Positions 8,536-18,748 of a stretch of DNA of 64,000 nt are shown here, in pieces. The notes beneath the pieces were generated by a model that saw only the letters and a program-made list of their open reading frames with translations, searched no databases and was not told the origin of the DNA. The stretch's first letter is position 1. Each line of letters opens with the position of its first letter. The position numbers were made by a program, and so were the translations under genes. Source of the DNA: Streptomyces echinoruber (GTDB taxonomy: Bacteria; Actinomycetota; Actinomycetes; Streptomycetales; Streptomycetaceae); assembly GCF_014651135.1 (NCBI RefSeq), contig NZ_BMWH01000001.1, positions 309,194 to 373,193 of the forward strand, written 5' to 3'.

Positions 8536-10371
8536 GGCGGAGAGGCTGGGGCTGGACGGCGCGGAGACGGTGGCCGACGCCGAGGGGCTGCTCGAAGTGT
8601 TCGGCGAGGCCTCGGCCGCCTTCACCGTCAGCTCGACGGTGAGGGTCGCGCCGCCGGTGGTGGTGATGCGCAGCAGGAACGTGCCGGCGGTGTCGTCGGC
8701 GTACAGCCGCGGCAGCGTCAGCAGGCCGTCCTTGTCGGTCGTCAGCCCGCTCAGGGTGCGTACGGCCTTGCCGCTCGCGTCCTTGAAGTAGGGGCCCTTG
8801 TCGTTGACGGCCGGGTCGGTCGCCGACTTGACGAGGGTGGCGGTGGCCGCGACGCCGTCCGCGACGGCCTTGCGGTAGGTGGCCTTCACCTGGACGCGCT
8901 GCTCGAACGTGCCGCCCGGGATGCAGGTCAGCGGCGTGTCGCTGGTACGGGTGAGGGTGTCGGCGGCGCGCGGGGTGACGGTCGCGGTGTAGGTGACGCC
9001 GGAGACGGTGCGGCCGACGACGACGGCGCGGACGGTGAACGTCCCGGTCTTCTCCCCCGCTTGGAGCGCGGGCGCGGCGGCCACGCCGGAGGCGTCGGTG
9101 AGGACCGTGGCGGTCTTCTCGCCGCCGGTGAACGCCGCGTCGGTGTCGCCGGTGACGGTGAAGCGGATCCTCACCTTGGCGACGGGCTTGCCGTCGCTGG
9201 TCTCGGCGCGGGTGGCGATCCTCTTCGCGAAGGTGTCGCCGGCCCTCGCGGTGAGCTGCCCGGTGCCGGCGTCCTCCAGGTGGTCCACCGTGTCGGTCGG
9301 GGTGGGGGCGGGCGATGTCGTGCCGCCGCCCGGCGGGGTCGGGGTGGGGCTGCCGGGGGTGTCGCCCTTCCCGCCGGGCCCGGGGCTCGGTTTGGGCGAC
9401 TCGGTGCCCTTCTTGTCCCCGCCGCCGTTCTTGCCGCCGTTCTTGCCGTTCTCGTCGCGGTGCTTGCTTCCGTTCTTGGCGTTCTTGGCGCTGTTGCCGC
9501 CCTTGCCGCCGGAGCCCGTCGTCCGGTCGCTGCGGCCGGAGGGCAGGCTGCCGGTGCCGTCGGGGATCGAGTGGGTGCCCTTGCGGTAGTACTCGAACCA
9601 GGACATGACCGTGTTCAGGTAGTCCTGCGAGTTGTTGTAGCTGAGGACGGCCCGGTCGATGTCGGCCTGGACGGACAGGTCCCGGCCGTCGCGGCACAGG
9701 TAGTGGCCGGTGGCGAGGGCGGCGTCGTAGATGTTGTTCGGGTCCTTCCTGCCGTCGCCGTTGCCGTCGCGGCCCGCCCACGCCCAGGTGGACGGGATGA
9801 ACTGCATCGGCCCGACCGCCCGGTCGTAGGCGCTGTCACCGTCGTAGGCGCCGCCGTCGGTGTCCTTGATGAGCGCGAAGCCGTTGCCGTCGAGCTTGGG
9901 GCCGAGGATGGGCGTGAAGGTGGTGCCGTCGGCGCCGACCCGGCCGCCGTTGGCCTGCCCGGACTCCACCTTGCCGATGGCGGCGAGGAGTTCCCAGGGC
10001 AGGTTGCAGCCCGGCTTGGCCTCGCGCAGCGCGGCCGCGGCCCTCTTGTACGCGTCGAGCACGGTCGCGGGGATGCCCGCCTCGGTGGCGCCCGGCGCGG
10101 GCGTGGGGCCGGCGGTCGGGGGCGTGCTCGTACCGGGGCTGGGGTTGGGGCTGTTCAGCGGCGGCAGGTCCGTGTAGTAGGGGGAGTTGCCGGTCGCGCT
10201 GTCGTCGGCGTTCACCTCGGGCGAGGTCTGCGCTCCCGCGGTGGCCGGTCTGCCGCCGTCGCCGGCCGTGACGCCGGGGGCCTGGGATGCGGACAGTGCA
10301 GCGACCGCCGCAGCGGCCACGGCGGTGGTCGCCGCTCCTTTGCGCAGCCTCCTGCCGAAATGCGCCGCCAT
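8533..10371 (-). CDS. Secreted lytic transglycosylase with Ig-like C-terminal domains
   Basis: A 612-residue exported protein. Residues 1-35 are a signal peptide (MAAHFGRRLRKGAAT, then an Ala/Val core). The SLT/MltB-like domain lies at about 105-255: ELLAAIGKVESGQANGG carries the expected catalytic glutamate, AVGPMQFIPSTW the conserved fold, and NIYDAALATGHYLCR the end of the lysozyme-like domain. A Lys/Gly/Asn-rich and then Pro-rich linker (~290-370) leads to Ig-like repeats (VRIRFTVTGDTDAAFTGG and VTYTATVTPRAAD). It likely cleaves peptidoglycan glycan strands, anchored by the C-terminal modules. ATG 10371 follows GGAGGGG at good spacing; the longer open frame to 10590 lacks a ribosome site. 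Convergent with hrpB. Confidence 0.88.
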   Translation of the reverse strand: MAAHFGRRLRKGAATTAVAAAAVAALSASQAPGVTAGDGGRPATAGAQTSPEVNADDSATGNSPYYTDLPPLNSPNPSPGTSTPPTAGPTPAPGATEAGIPATVLDAYKRAAAALREAKPGCNLPWELLAAIGKVESGQANGGRVGADGTTFTPILGPKLDGNGFALIKDTDGGAYDGDSAYDRAVGPMQFIPSTWAWAGRDGNGDGRKDPNNIYDAALATGHYLCRDGRDLSVQADIDRAVLSYNNSQDYLNTVMSWFEYYRKGTHSIPDGTGSLPSGRSDRTTGSGGKGGNSAKNAKNGSKHRDENGKNGGKNGGGDKKGTESPKPSPGPGGKGDTPGSPTPTPPGGGTTSPAPTPTDTVDHLEDAGTGQLTARAGDTFAKRIATRAETSDGKPVAKVRIRFTVTGDTDAAFTGGEKTATVLTDASGVAAAPALQAGEKTGTFTVRAVVVGRTVSGVTYTATVTPRAADTLTRTSDTPLTCIPGGTFEQRVQVKATYRKAVADGVAATATLVKSATDPAVNDKGPYFKDASGKAVRTLSGLTTDKDGLLTLPRLYADDTAGTFLLRITTTGGATLTVELTVKAAEASPNTSSSPSASATVSAPSSPSLSA

Positions 10372-10773
10372 AGAGTGAACCCCTCCCGTGGACGCCCGAG
10401 CGCCCGTCTCCGTCTGCTGTGTTCGCCCTGTTGTGACGGTTGACCCGCCGTGCGGGTTGCCCCCGCGCCGCTTCCCGGGTGCTTTGCCGGTGGTTCTTCC
10501 GGTATGCCGTTGTGTTCCGTGGTGCCGGCGCACTTGTCCGTACGGGCGCCGCTCACCCGTTCGGCCACGCGCCGCCGCCCGGCGACCCACGTGACACTAC
10601 GACAACTTCCTTGGGGCGGGGAGCAGTCCGCGTTCGGTTTTCACCGATCGGCCACGCGCCGTTGGCCGGGGTGTCGCGCGGTGGCGTGCCGCATACTGGC
10701 CGCGATACTGGCCGTGGCCGATCTCGGGGCGCGCGCCCCGTCCGACAAGCCCGTGACGCCGTGAGGAGCCCGG
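10372..10773. other. Divergent intergenic region
   Basis: A 402-bp gap between the minus-strand transglycosylase and plus-strand DUF4184 gene. It contains a small hairpin ACCCGC-CGT-GCGGGT (10443-10457). I looked for a c-di-AMP (ydaO-type) riboswitch, which precedes some Streptomyces cell-wall hydrolase genes, and could not match its conserved core. No gene or confident promoter seen. Confidence 0.5.
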
Positions 10774-11727
10774 TTGCCGTTCACACTGAGCCATGCGGCG
10801 GCGGTCCTGCCCGCCGTGCGGGGCGACGGGACGGGGCGGGCCCGGCTGGTGCCCGCGGTGCTCGTGGCCGGTTCCTTCGCGCCGGACCTCACCTACTACG
10901 CGGCGGGACTTGTGCCGGGCGCCATGGAGTTCGGCGGGGTCACCCACTCCTTCCCGGGCGTGTTCGGTGTCGACGTGCTGTTCGCCTGGGTGTTGACGGG
11001 GTGGTGGCTGTTCGTGCGGGAGCCGCTCGTGGCGCTGCTGCCGCGGGTCCGGCAGGGACGGGTGGCGGCGCTGCTGCGCTGCGGGGCGCCACCCGTGCGC
11101 GTGCGGGCGTCGACGGTGGCGCGGTGGTACGTCTCCGCCGTGCTCGGCGCGCTCACCCATGTGGTGTGGGACGCGTTCACGCACGTCGGGCGGTGGGGTG
11201 TGCGGCTGTTCCCGGTCCTGGACCAGCCGGTCGCGGGTGTGCCGCTGTACTCGCAGCTGCAGTACGGCACCTCGCTGCTGGGCGCGGCCGTGGTCGCCGT
11301 CTTCGCGGCGCACGCGCTGCGCCGGGCGCCGGCCGTCGCGCCGGCGGGGGAAGCAGCGGTGACGGAGGCGGCGGTGGCGGCGGCGGGGGAAGCAGCGGTG
11401 ACGGAGGCGGCGGTGGCGGCGGTGGCGGTGCTGTCGGCGCGGGACCGGTGGCGGGCCGCCGGGGCCCTGGGCGGCTGCACACTGCTCGGGGCGGCCGCGC
11501 GGGTGGCGCGGTGGGCGGCGGGGCGGGGGCCGGGCGCCGATCCGTTCGACCTGATCCCGGCGGTGTGCTTCGGCGCGGGCGCGGGGCTGCTGGCCGGGCT
11601 GCTCGGCTGGGCCGCCGCGGTCAGGGCGCGGCGTCCGGTCCCGGTCCACGGTGGCCCGGAAGAGGGCCCGGGGGAGGCGGTGGGGAAGGTGGGGGAGCCG
11701 AGCGCGAGCCGTCCCGGCGGCCGGTGA
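10774..11727 (+). CDS. DUF4184 family integral membrane protein
   Basis: A 317-residue membrane protein. The N-terminus MPFTLSHAAAVLP, then SFAPDLTYY and the internal ALTHVVWDAFTH are the histidine/aspartate signatures of DUF4184; this H/D pattern resembles membrane metal-dependent hydrolases (inference). About five hydrophobic segments are seen, for example at 80-100, 132-150 and 183-200. The TTG start at 10774 is chosen because GTGAGGAG lies just upstream. Two identical 13-residue blocks AGEAAVTEAAVAA (39-bp DNA repeat) extend a loop near residues 191-216. The 3' end overlaps the convergent hypothetical gene by 107 bp. Function unknown. Confidence 0.82.
   Translation: MPFTLSHAAAVLPAVRGDGTGRARLVPAVLVAGSFAPDLTYYAAGLVPGAMEFGGVTHSFPGVFGVDVLFAWVLTGWWLFVREPLVALLPRVRQGRVAALLRCGAPPVRVRASTVARWYVSAVLGALTHVVWDAFTHVGRWGVRLFPVLDQPVAGVPLYSQLQYGTSLLGAAVVAVFAAHALRRAPAVAPAGEAAVTEAAVAAAGEAAVTEAAVAAVAVLSARDRWRAAGALGGCTLLGAAARVARWAAGRGPGADPFDLIPAVCFGAGAGLLAGLLGWAAAVRARRPVPVHGGPEEGPGEAVGKVGEPSASRPGGR
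11344..11421. repeat. 39-bp in-frame tandem duplication
   Basis: Two copies (11344-11382 and 11383-11421) encode AGEAAVTEAAVAA twice inside the DUF4184 protein. They keep the reading frame and sit in a charged loop between hydrophobic segments, so they are likely tolerated as a length polymorphism. Confidence 0.85.
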
Positions 11728-12076
11728 CGGCGACGGCCGACGCGACGAACACGGTGACGGTCCGCACCGGCCGCGACCGCGGCAGGCTGTCGAGCAGAAG
11801 GGCCAGGTAGCCGCAGGCCAGGTCGGCCCACAGACGCCAGGGCGGGGTCGTGTCGTGGGGTCGTGCGCTCTCCCCGGGCGCGGGTTCCTCTCCCCGGCGC
11901 GTCAGGCGGCGCCGGGCGTTCGCGGCGGTGCGGCGCAGCGCCGCGAGCGGGTCGGTGGGGACGCGGGCGGTGCTGGCGCCGGCCGCGAAGGCCGGGACCG
12001 GCGGCGGCGCCGAGGAGGCCGCGTCGGCGTCCGCCTGCGCTTCCGCCGGTCGGCGGTTGAGCATGCGTATACCCAT
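11621..12076 (-). CDS. Small hypothetical protein downstream of polA
   Basis: A 151-residue ORF that I do not recognise. It opens MGIRMLNRRPAEAQ, has a basic stretch (RRTAANARRRLTRRG) near residue 50, one moderately hydrophobic segment (WADLACGYLALLLDS, about 84-98) followed by RPVRTVTVFVASAVAV, and ends in a proline-rich tail. It runs in the same direction as polA, 196 bp downstream of it, and its last 107 bp overlap the convergent DUF4184 gene. The segment around VTVFVASA looks structured, but the proline-rich tail may be non-homologous extension. It could be a spurious ORF. Confidence 0.5.
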   Translation of the reverse strand: MGIRMLNRRPAEAQADADAASSAPPPVPAFAAGASTARVPTDPLAALRRTAANARRRLTRRGEEPAPGESARPHDTTPPWRLWADLACGYLALLLDSLPRSRPVRTVTVFVASAVAVTGRRDGSRSAPPPSPPPPPGPLPGHRGPGPDAAP

Positions 12077-12146
12077 GCCCGCATCTTGGGGGCGGGGGAC
12101 GGCGGCGGCTTTCCCGCGGGGGCCGGAGGAGTGACGGGGCGGCGGC

Positions 12147-12174
12147 GCCTCCGGCCGCCGCCCCGGCCGGAGGC
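12147..12174 (-). terminator. polA terminator
   Basis: GCCTCCGGCCG (12147-12157) pairs perfectly with CGGCCGGAGGC (12164-12174) over a 6-nt loop, about 100 nt after the polA stop codon and 70 nt before the small downstream gene. Confidence 0.65.
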
Positions 12175-12272
12175 GGCCCTTCCCGTCCTCCCTGAAGCAG
12201 CCCTTCCCGCCCTCCCTCCAAAGGCGGTCTCCCGTCCTGCGGCCGGAGGCGGCCCCCTCCTCCCGCCGCAGG

Positions 12273-14999
12273 TCAGTGCGCCGCCGACTCCCAGTCCGGC
12301 CCCACGCCCACCGAGACGTCGAGCGGGGCGCGCAGGTGGACGGCGGTGGCCATCTCGTGGCGGACGATCTCCTCCGCGGCGGTGCGCTCGCCCGGGGCGA
12401 TCTCCAGGACGATCTCGTCGTGGACCTGCAGGAGGATGCGGGACCTCAGGCCGGCCTCGCGCAGGGCGCCGTCCACCTTCAGCATGGCGATCTTCACGAT
12501 GTCGGCGGCCGTGCCCTGGATGGGCGCGTTGAGGGCCATCCGCTCGGCCATCTCGCGGCGCTGGCGGTTGTCGCTGTTGAGGTCGGGCAGGTAGCGGCGG
12601 CGCCCGAACAGCGTCTCGGTGTAGCCGGTGGCCCGCGCCTCCTCCACGACCCGGTGCAGGTAGTCCCGTACTCCGCCGAACCGCTCGAAGTAGGCGTCCA
12701 TCAGCGCCCGGGCCTCGGCCGCCTCGACGTTGAGCTGCTGGGACAGGCCGAACGCCGACAGGCCGTAGGCCAGGCCGTACGACATGGCCTTGATCTTGCG
12801 GCGCATCTCCGCGTCCACGGCGGTGGGCGCGACGCCGAACACCTGGGCGGCGGCCGTGGTGTGCAGGTCCTCGCCGGAGGTGAACGCCTCGATCAGGCCC
12901 TCGTCCTCGGACAGGTGGGCCATGACGCGCAGCTCGATCTGGCTGTAGTCGGCGGTCATGAGGGACTCGAAGCCCTCGCCGACGACGAAGCCGCGGCGGA
13001 TGGCCCGGCCCTCGTCGGTGCGGACCGGGATGTTCTGCAGGTTCGGGTCGGTCGACGACAGGCGGCCGGTGGCGGCGACCGTCTGGTTGAACGTGGTGTG
13101 GATGCGGCCGTCCGGCGCGATCGACTTGATCAGGCCCTCGACCGTGACCCGCAGCTTGGCCTGCTCACGGTGCCGGAGCATGATCACCGGCAGTTCGTTG
13201 TCGGTCTGGGTTGCCAGCCACGCCAGGGCGTCGGCGTCGGTGGTGTAGCCCGTCTTGGTCCGCTTGGTCTTCGGCAGGGCCAGCTCGCCGAAGAGGACCT
13301 CCTGCAGCTGCTTGGGCGAGCCGAGGTTGAACTCGTGCCCGGCCGCCGCGTGCGCCTCCTTCACCGCCTGCTGCACGGCACCGGCGAACGTCTGCTCCAT
13401 CGCCTCCAGGTGCGTCCGGTCGGCGGCGATGCCGTGCCGCTCCATGCGGGCCAGCAGCGCGGAGGTGGGCAGCTCCACGTCGCGCAGCAGCTCCGCGGCG
13501 CCGACCTCCCGCAGGCGGCTCTCGAAGGCCGTGCCCAGGTCGAGGACGGTGCGGGCCTGCACCATGAGGGTCTCGGCCTCGGCGCCGTCGTCCGTGCCGA
13601 AGGCGAGCTGGCCGTCGGCCGCGGCGGGCGGCGCCAGCTCGCGGCCCAGGTACTCCAGGGACAGCGCGTCCAGGTCGAAGGAGCGGCGGCCGGGCTTGAC
13701 CAGGTAGGCGGCGAGCGCGGTGTCCATGACGACGCCCTCGATGCTCCAGCCGTGTTCGGCGAAGACCCGCATCGCGCCCTTGGCGTTGTGGAACACCTTC
13801 GGGCGGTCCGCATCGGCCAGCCAGGCCGACCAGGCGGTGTCGTCGGCCTCGTCCAGCTCCGCCGGGTCGAACCAGGCCGCCGCTCCCCCGGCCGCGGCCA
13901 GCGCCACCTCGGCGACCGAGCCGCTGCCCAGCGCCCAGCTGTCGACAGTGGCCACGCCGAGCCGCTGTGTGCCGTGCTCCGCCAGCCACGCGGCCAGTTC
14001 CCCGGTGCGCAGCACCCTGCCGTCCAGTTCCACGCCGTCCACCGCGGCCGGGGCCGACTCGGTCTCCTCGGCGCCCGGGTCGACGGCGAACAGCCGCTCG
14101 CGCAGCGACGGGTTGCGGATCTCCAGGGTGTCCAGGATCATCGCGACCGCCTTGCGGTCGTACGGCTCCCGCTCCAGGTCCGCGACGGTCCTGGGCAGCT
14201 CCACGTGGCGCTCCAGCTCCGTGAGCCGGCGGTTGAGCTTGACTGCCTCCAGGTGCTCGCGCAGATTCTGCCCGGCCTTGCCCTTGACCTCGCCGGCCCG
14301 CTCGACCAGCGCCGCGAACGAACCGAACTGGTTGATCCACTTCGCGGCCGTCTTCTCGCCGACGCCGGGGATGCCGGGGAGGTTGTCGGACGGGTCGCCG
14401 CGCAGCGCCGCGAAGTCGGGGTACTGGGCGGGCGTCAAGCCGTACTTCTCGACCACCTTCTCCGGGGTGAACCGGGTCAGCTCGGAGACACCCCTGGTGG
14501 GGTACAGCACCGTGGTGTGGTCGCTCACCAGTTGGAAGGAGTCCCGGTCGCCGGTGACGATCAGCACCTCGAAGCCCTCGGCCTCGGCCTGGGTGGCGAG
14601 GGTGGCGATCACGTCGTCCGCCTCGTACCCCTCCACCGCGAAGCGGGGCACGCGCATCGCGTCCAGCAGTTCGCCGATCAGCTCGACCTGGCCCTTGAAC
14701 TCGTCCGGGGTCTTGGAGCGGTTCGCCTTGTACTCCGCGAACTCCTCCGAGCGCCACGTCTTGCGGGAGACGTCGAACGCCACCGCGAAGTGCGTGGGCT
14801 CCTCGTCACGCAGTGTGTTGGCCAGCATCGAGGCGAAGCCGTAGATCGCGTTCGTCGGCTGGCCGGTCGCGGTGGTGAAGTTCTCCGCGGGCAGCGCGAA
14901 GAACGCGCGGTAGGCCAGTGAGTGCCCGTCCATGAGCAGCAGCCGGGGACGGCCGCCGCCGGGGGTGGTCTCGGTCTTCTTCGATGCTGTCTCTGCCAC
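12273..14999 (-). CDS. polA: DNA polymerase I
   Basis: PolA fills gaps and removes RNA primers during replication and repair. The 908-residue product has an N-terminal 5'-3' exonuclease (residues ~15-300: LLLMDGHSLAYRAFFAL, EADDVIATLA, IVTGDRDSFQLV, GDPSDNLPGIPGVGEKTA), a central 3'-5' exonuclease-like region whose DEDD metal residues look degraded, as in other actinobacterial Pol I, and the polymerase domain with motif A DYSQIELR, motif B RRKIKAMSYGLAYG and motif C QVHDEIVLE. GTG 14999 gives the family start MAETASKK; the longer frame to 15242 is arginine/proline-rich non-coding sequence. It is divergent from the FdhF/YdeP gene. Confidence 0.97.
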   Translation of the reverse strand: MAETASKKTETTPGGGRPRLLLMDGHSLAYRAFFALPAENFTTATGQPTNAIYGFASMLANTLRDEEPTHFAVAFDVSRKTWRSEEFAEYKANRSKTPDEFKGQVELIGELLDAMRVPRFAVEGYEADDVIATLATQAEAEGFEVLIVTGDRDSFQLVSDHTTVLYPTRGVSELTRFTPEKVVEKYGLTPAQYPDFAALRGDPSDNLPGIPGVGEKTAAKWINQFGSFAALVERAGEVKGKAGQNLREHLEAVKLNRRLTELERHVELPRTVADLEREPYDRKAVAMILDTLEIRNPSLRERLFAVDPGAEETESAPAAVDGVELDGRVLRTGELAAWLAEHGTQRLGVATVDSWALGSGSVAEVALAAAGGAAAWFDPAELDEADDTAWSAWLADADRPKVFHNAKGAMRVFAEHGWSIEGVVMDTALAAYLVKPGRRSFDLDALSLEYLGRELAPPAAADGQLAFGTDDGAEAETLMVQARTVLDLGTAFESRLREVGAAELLRDVELPTSALLARMERHGIAADRTHLEAMEQTFAGAVQQAVKEAHAAAGHEFNLGSPKQLQEVLFGELALPKTKRTKTGYTTDADALAWLATQTDNELPVIMLRHREQAKLRVTVEGLIKSIAPDGRIHTTFNQTVAATGRLSSTDPNLQNIPVRTDEGRAIRRGFVVGEGFESLMTADYSQIELRVMAHLSEDEGLIEAFTSGEDLHTTAAAQVFGVAPTAVDAEMRRKIKAMSYGLAYGLSAFGLSQQLNVEAAEARALMDAYFERFGGVRDYLHRVVEEARATGYTETLFGRRRYLPDLNSDNRQRREMAERMALNAPIQGTAADIVKIAMLKVDGALREAGLRSRILLQVHDEIVLEIAPGERTAAEEIVRHEMATAVHLRAPLDVSVGVGPDWESAAH

Positions 15000-15374
15000 G
15001 CCCCCGATCCTGCCACGCCCCACTGACACTCGGCTCCGCCCCACCGCCCCGCCGCCCCACCACCACCCCGCCGCAGTCCGGCGCGGGCGCGGCACGGGTC
15101 CGGCGCGGGTCCGGCGCGGGCGCGACACAGCTCCGGCGTGAGCGCGGCACGGGCCCCGGCGCGGGCCCCGGCGTGGGCGCGGAGGGTGACGGCGGCGCAC
15201 CGAACTCCCCCTTGCTCCCCGCGGTTTCCACCGCCACCTCACGCCCCTTCCCCTACCGGGAGGGCGGTCTTCCGCCAGCCACGCGTGCGAGGATCAAGGC
15301 GAGCAAGGCGAGTCCGTGCCGGCGGAGCCGGACACGCCGGCGAAGTCACCGTGCCAGCGAAGGAGCGCACCGCG
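15000..15374. other. Divergent intergenic region with GC repeats
   Basis: The 375 bp between polA and the oxidoreductase gene carry degenerate repeats of GGTCCGGCGCGG/GGCCCCGGCGCGG from about 15075 to 15180. No gene is supported. Both promoters must lie here, but neither has a recognisable -35/-10 pair. Confidence 0.55.
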
Positions 15375-17647
<2,273 letters not shown>

Positions 17648-17654
<7 letters not shown>

Positions 17655-17669
17655 GCGTTCGCTCAGTCG
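17648..17669. promoter_or_regulatory. 22-bp dyad between oxidoreductase and thioesterase
   Basis: CGACTGAGCG (17648-17657) is followed by TT and its exact complement CGCTCAGTCG (17660-17669). The arms include the oxidoreductase stop codon. The short two-base centre suits a dimeric regulator such as a TetR-family repressor better than a terminator loop. It is 38 bp before the thioesterase start codon. Confidence 0.5.
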
Positions 17670-17706
17670 ATGCCGTACCGATCAACGACGAACGGAGCCT
17701 GGTGTC

Positions 17707-18195
17707 ATGGGCGAGCAGCACAGCGTGAAGTTCCCGCAGGAGGTCATCGACGAGTACGCGGCCCTCGGCGTCGATCTGGAGGCCCTCTTCTCCGCCGGGC
17801 ACCTCGGCACCCGCATGGGCGTGCAGATCACCGAGGCCTCGGCGGAGCGCGTGGTGGGCACGATGCCGGTCGAGGGCAACACCCAGCCCTACGGACTGCT
17901 GCACGGCGGCGCCTCGGCCGTGCTCGCCGAGACCCTCGGCTCCGTGGGCGCGATGCTGCACGGCGGCGCCTCGAAGATCGCCGTCGGCGTCGACCTGAAC
18001 TGCACCCACCACCGCGGCGTGCGCTCCGGCCTGGTGACCGGCGTGGCCACGCCCCTGCACCGGGGCCGCTCCACGGCGACGTACGAGATCGTGATCAGCG
18101 ACGAGCAGGGGCGGCGGGTGTGCAGCGCCCGCCTGACCTGCCTGCTGCGCGACGTCCGCCCGGGCGACGAGACCCCCGTCCGCGACGCCGGCTGA
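17707..18195 (+). CDS. PaaI family (hotdog-fold) thioesterase
   Basis: A 162-residue hotdog-fold acyl-CoA thioesterase of the PaaI family. The signature NTQPYGLLHGGASAVLAET (about residues 58-76) holds the conserved HGG, with SKIAVGVDLNCTHHRGV following. It likely hydrolyses aromatic or medium-chain acyl-CoA; the substrate cannot be told. ATG 17707 has a GGAG about 9 nt upstream. It lies 52 bp after the FdhF/YdeP gene on the same strand and may be partly co-transcribed, though the dyad at 17648 suggests separate control. Confidence 0.88.
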   Translation: MGEQHSVKFPQEVIDEYAALGVDLEALFSAGHLGTRMGVQITEASAERVVGTMPVEGNTQPYGLLHGGASAVLAETLGSVGAMLHGGASKIAVGVDLNCTHHRGVRSGLVTGVATPLHRGRSTATYEIVISDEQGRRVCSARLTCLLRDVRPGDETPVRDAG

Positions 18196-18748
18196 GCCCG
18201 CGCCCGGGCGCCCCGCCCCACCCGCACCCCCCACTCCCGGCGCCCCCTTCCCTCCCCGACCGCCCGGAGATCACCGTGACAGGCCGGAAACGACCCGGCG
18301 TGTCACGGTCCGGATTTCGGTATCCCATTCTTCGGGACCGCCCACCAAGCGCCGATCTTCCCTTTCCGCGTGTAACGCTGCGTAACACGCACGCAATCCG
18401 GCACCGCCGTTTCCCCTGCCGCGCCGCCCCCTTGCAGGCTCTTTCCGATCTTCCGCGCACCCGTCCCGGCCCCCTTCCCCCGCTCCCTCGCCCACGAGTA
18501 ATCGGAAGTGCGGGTTCTCACCATGTGGACCGAACGGGAATTCCACCAAAACGGCCGAGAGCCCCCCATGCGCAGGCCGGTGCTCCACCGCGTCATAACA
18601 AGAAAGTCACAAGCCAGCGCACGCCGATGCCCAGATCTCCACACCAGGCTTAGAGTCACGCCCAGTCACCGCTCCATCGGGAGTTCGGTACAGGCGCGGC
18701 ACCAGCCGTCCTCACACAGGGCGGACGTGACCGCGGAAAGGACTGATT
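18196..18748. other. Long regulatory region upstream of the liv operon
   Basis: The 553 bp before the binding-protein gene contain no supported ORF. It holds a strong hairpin at 18273-18309, a GTAAC-N5-GTAAC direct repeat at 18372-18386 flanked by GCGTGT/ACACGC arms, and a possible -10 (TAGAGT, 18651-18656) with a weak -35 (TGCCCA, 18628-18633) at 17-nt spacing. GGAAAGGA at 18733-18740 is the ribosome site for GTG 18749. Confidence 0.5.
18273..18309. promoter_or_regulatory. Hairpin containing a GlnR-like half-box
   Basis: ACCGTGACA (18273-18281) pairs with TGTCACGGT (18301-18309), and an inner stem GCCGG/CCGGC extends it with one mismatch. The same sequence contains GTGAC-N6-GAAAC (18276-18291), a full match to the GTnAC-N6-GAAAC half-box of the nitrogen regulator GlnR. 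It may be the thioesterase terminator (78 nt past its stop), a GlnR site for the liv operon, or both. Confidence 0.45.

Noticed and set aside
10372..10650. Possible c-di-AMP (ydaO) riboswitch before the lytic transglycosylase
   Set aside because: Some Streptomyces cell-wall hydrolase genes carry this riboswitch, but I could not align its conserved core on the minus strand here. A covariance-model search would decide.
11651..12532. Plus-strand open frames opposite the small hypothetical gene
   Set aside because: Arg/Gly-rich translations with no ribosome sites; the minus-strand ORF has the better start and more balanced composition, though it too is uncertain.
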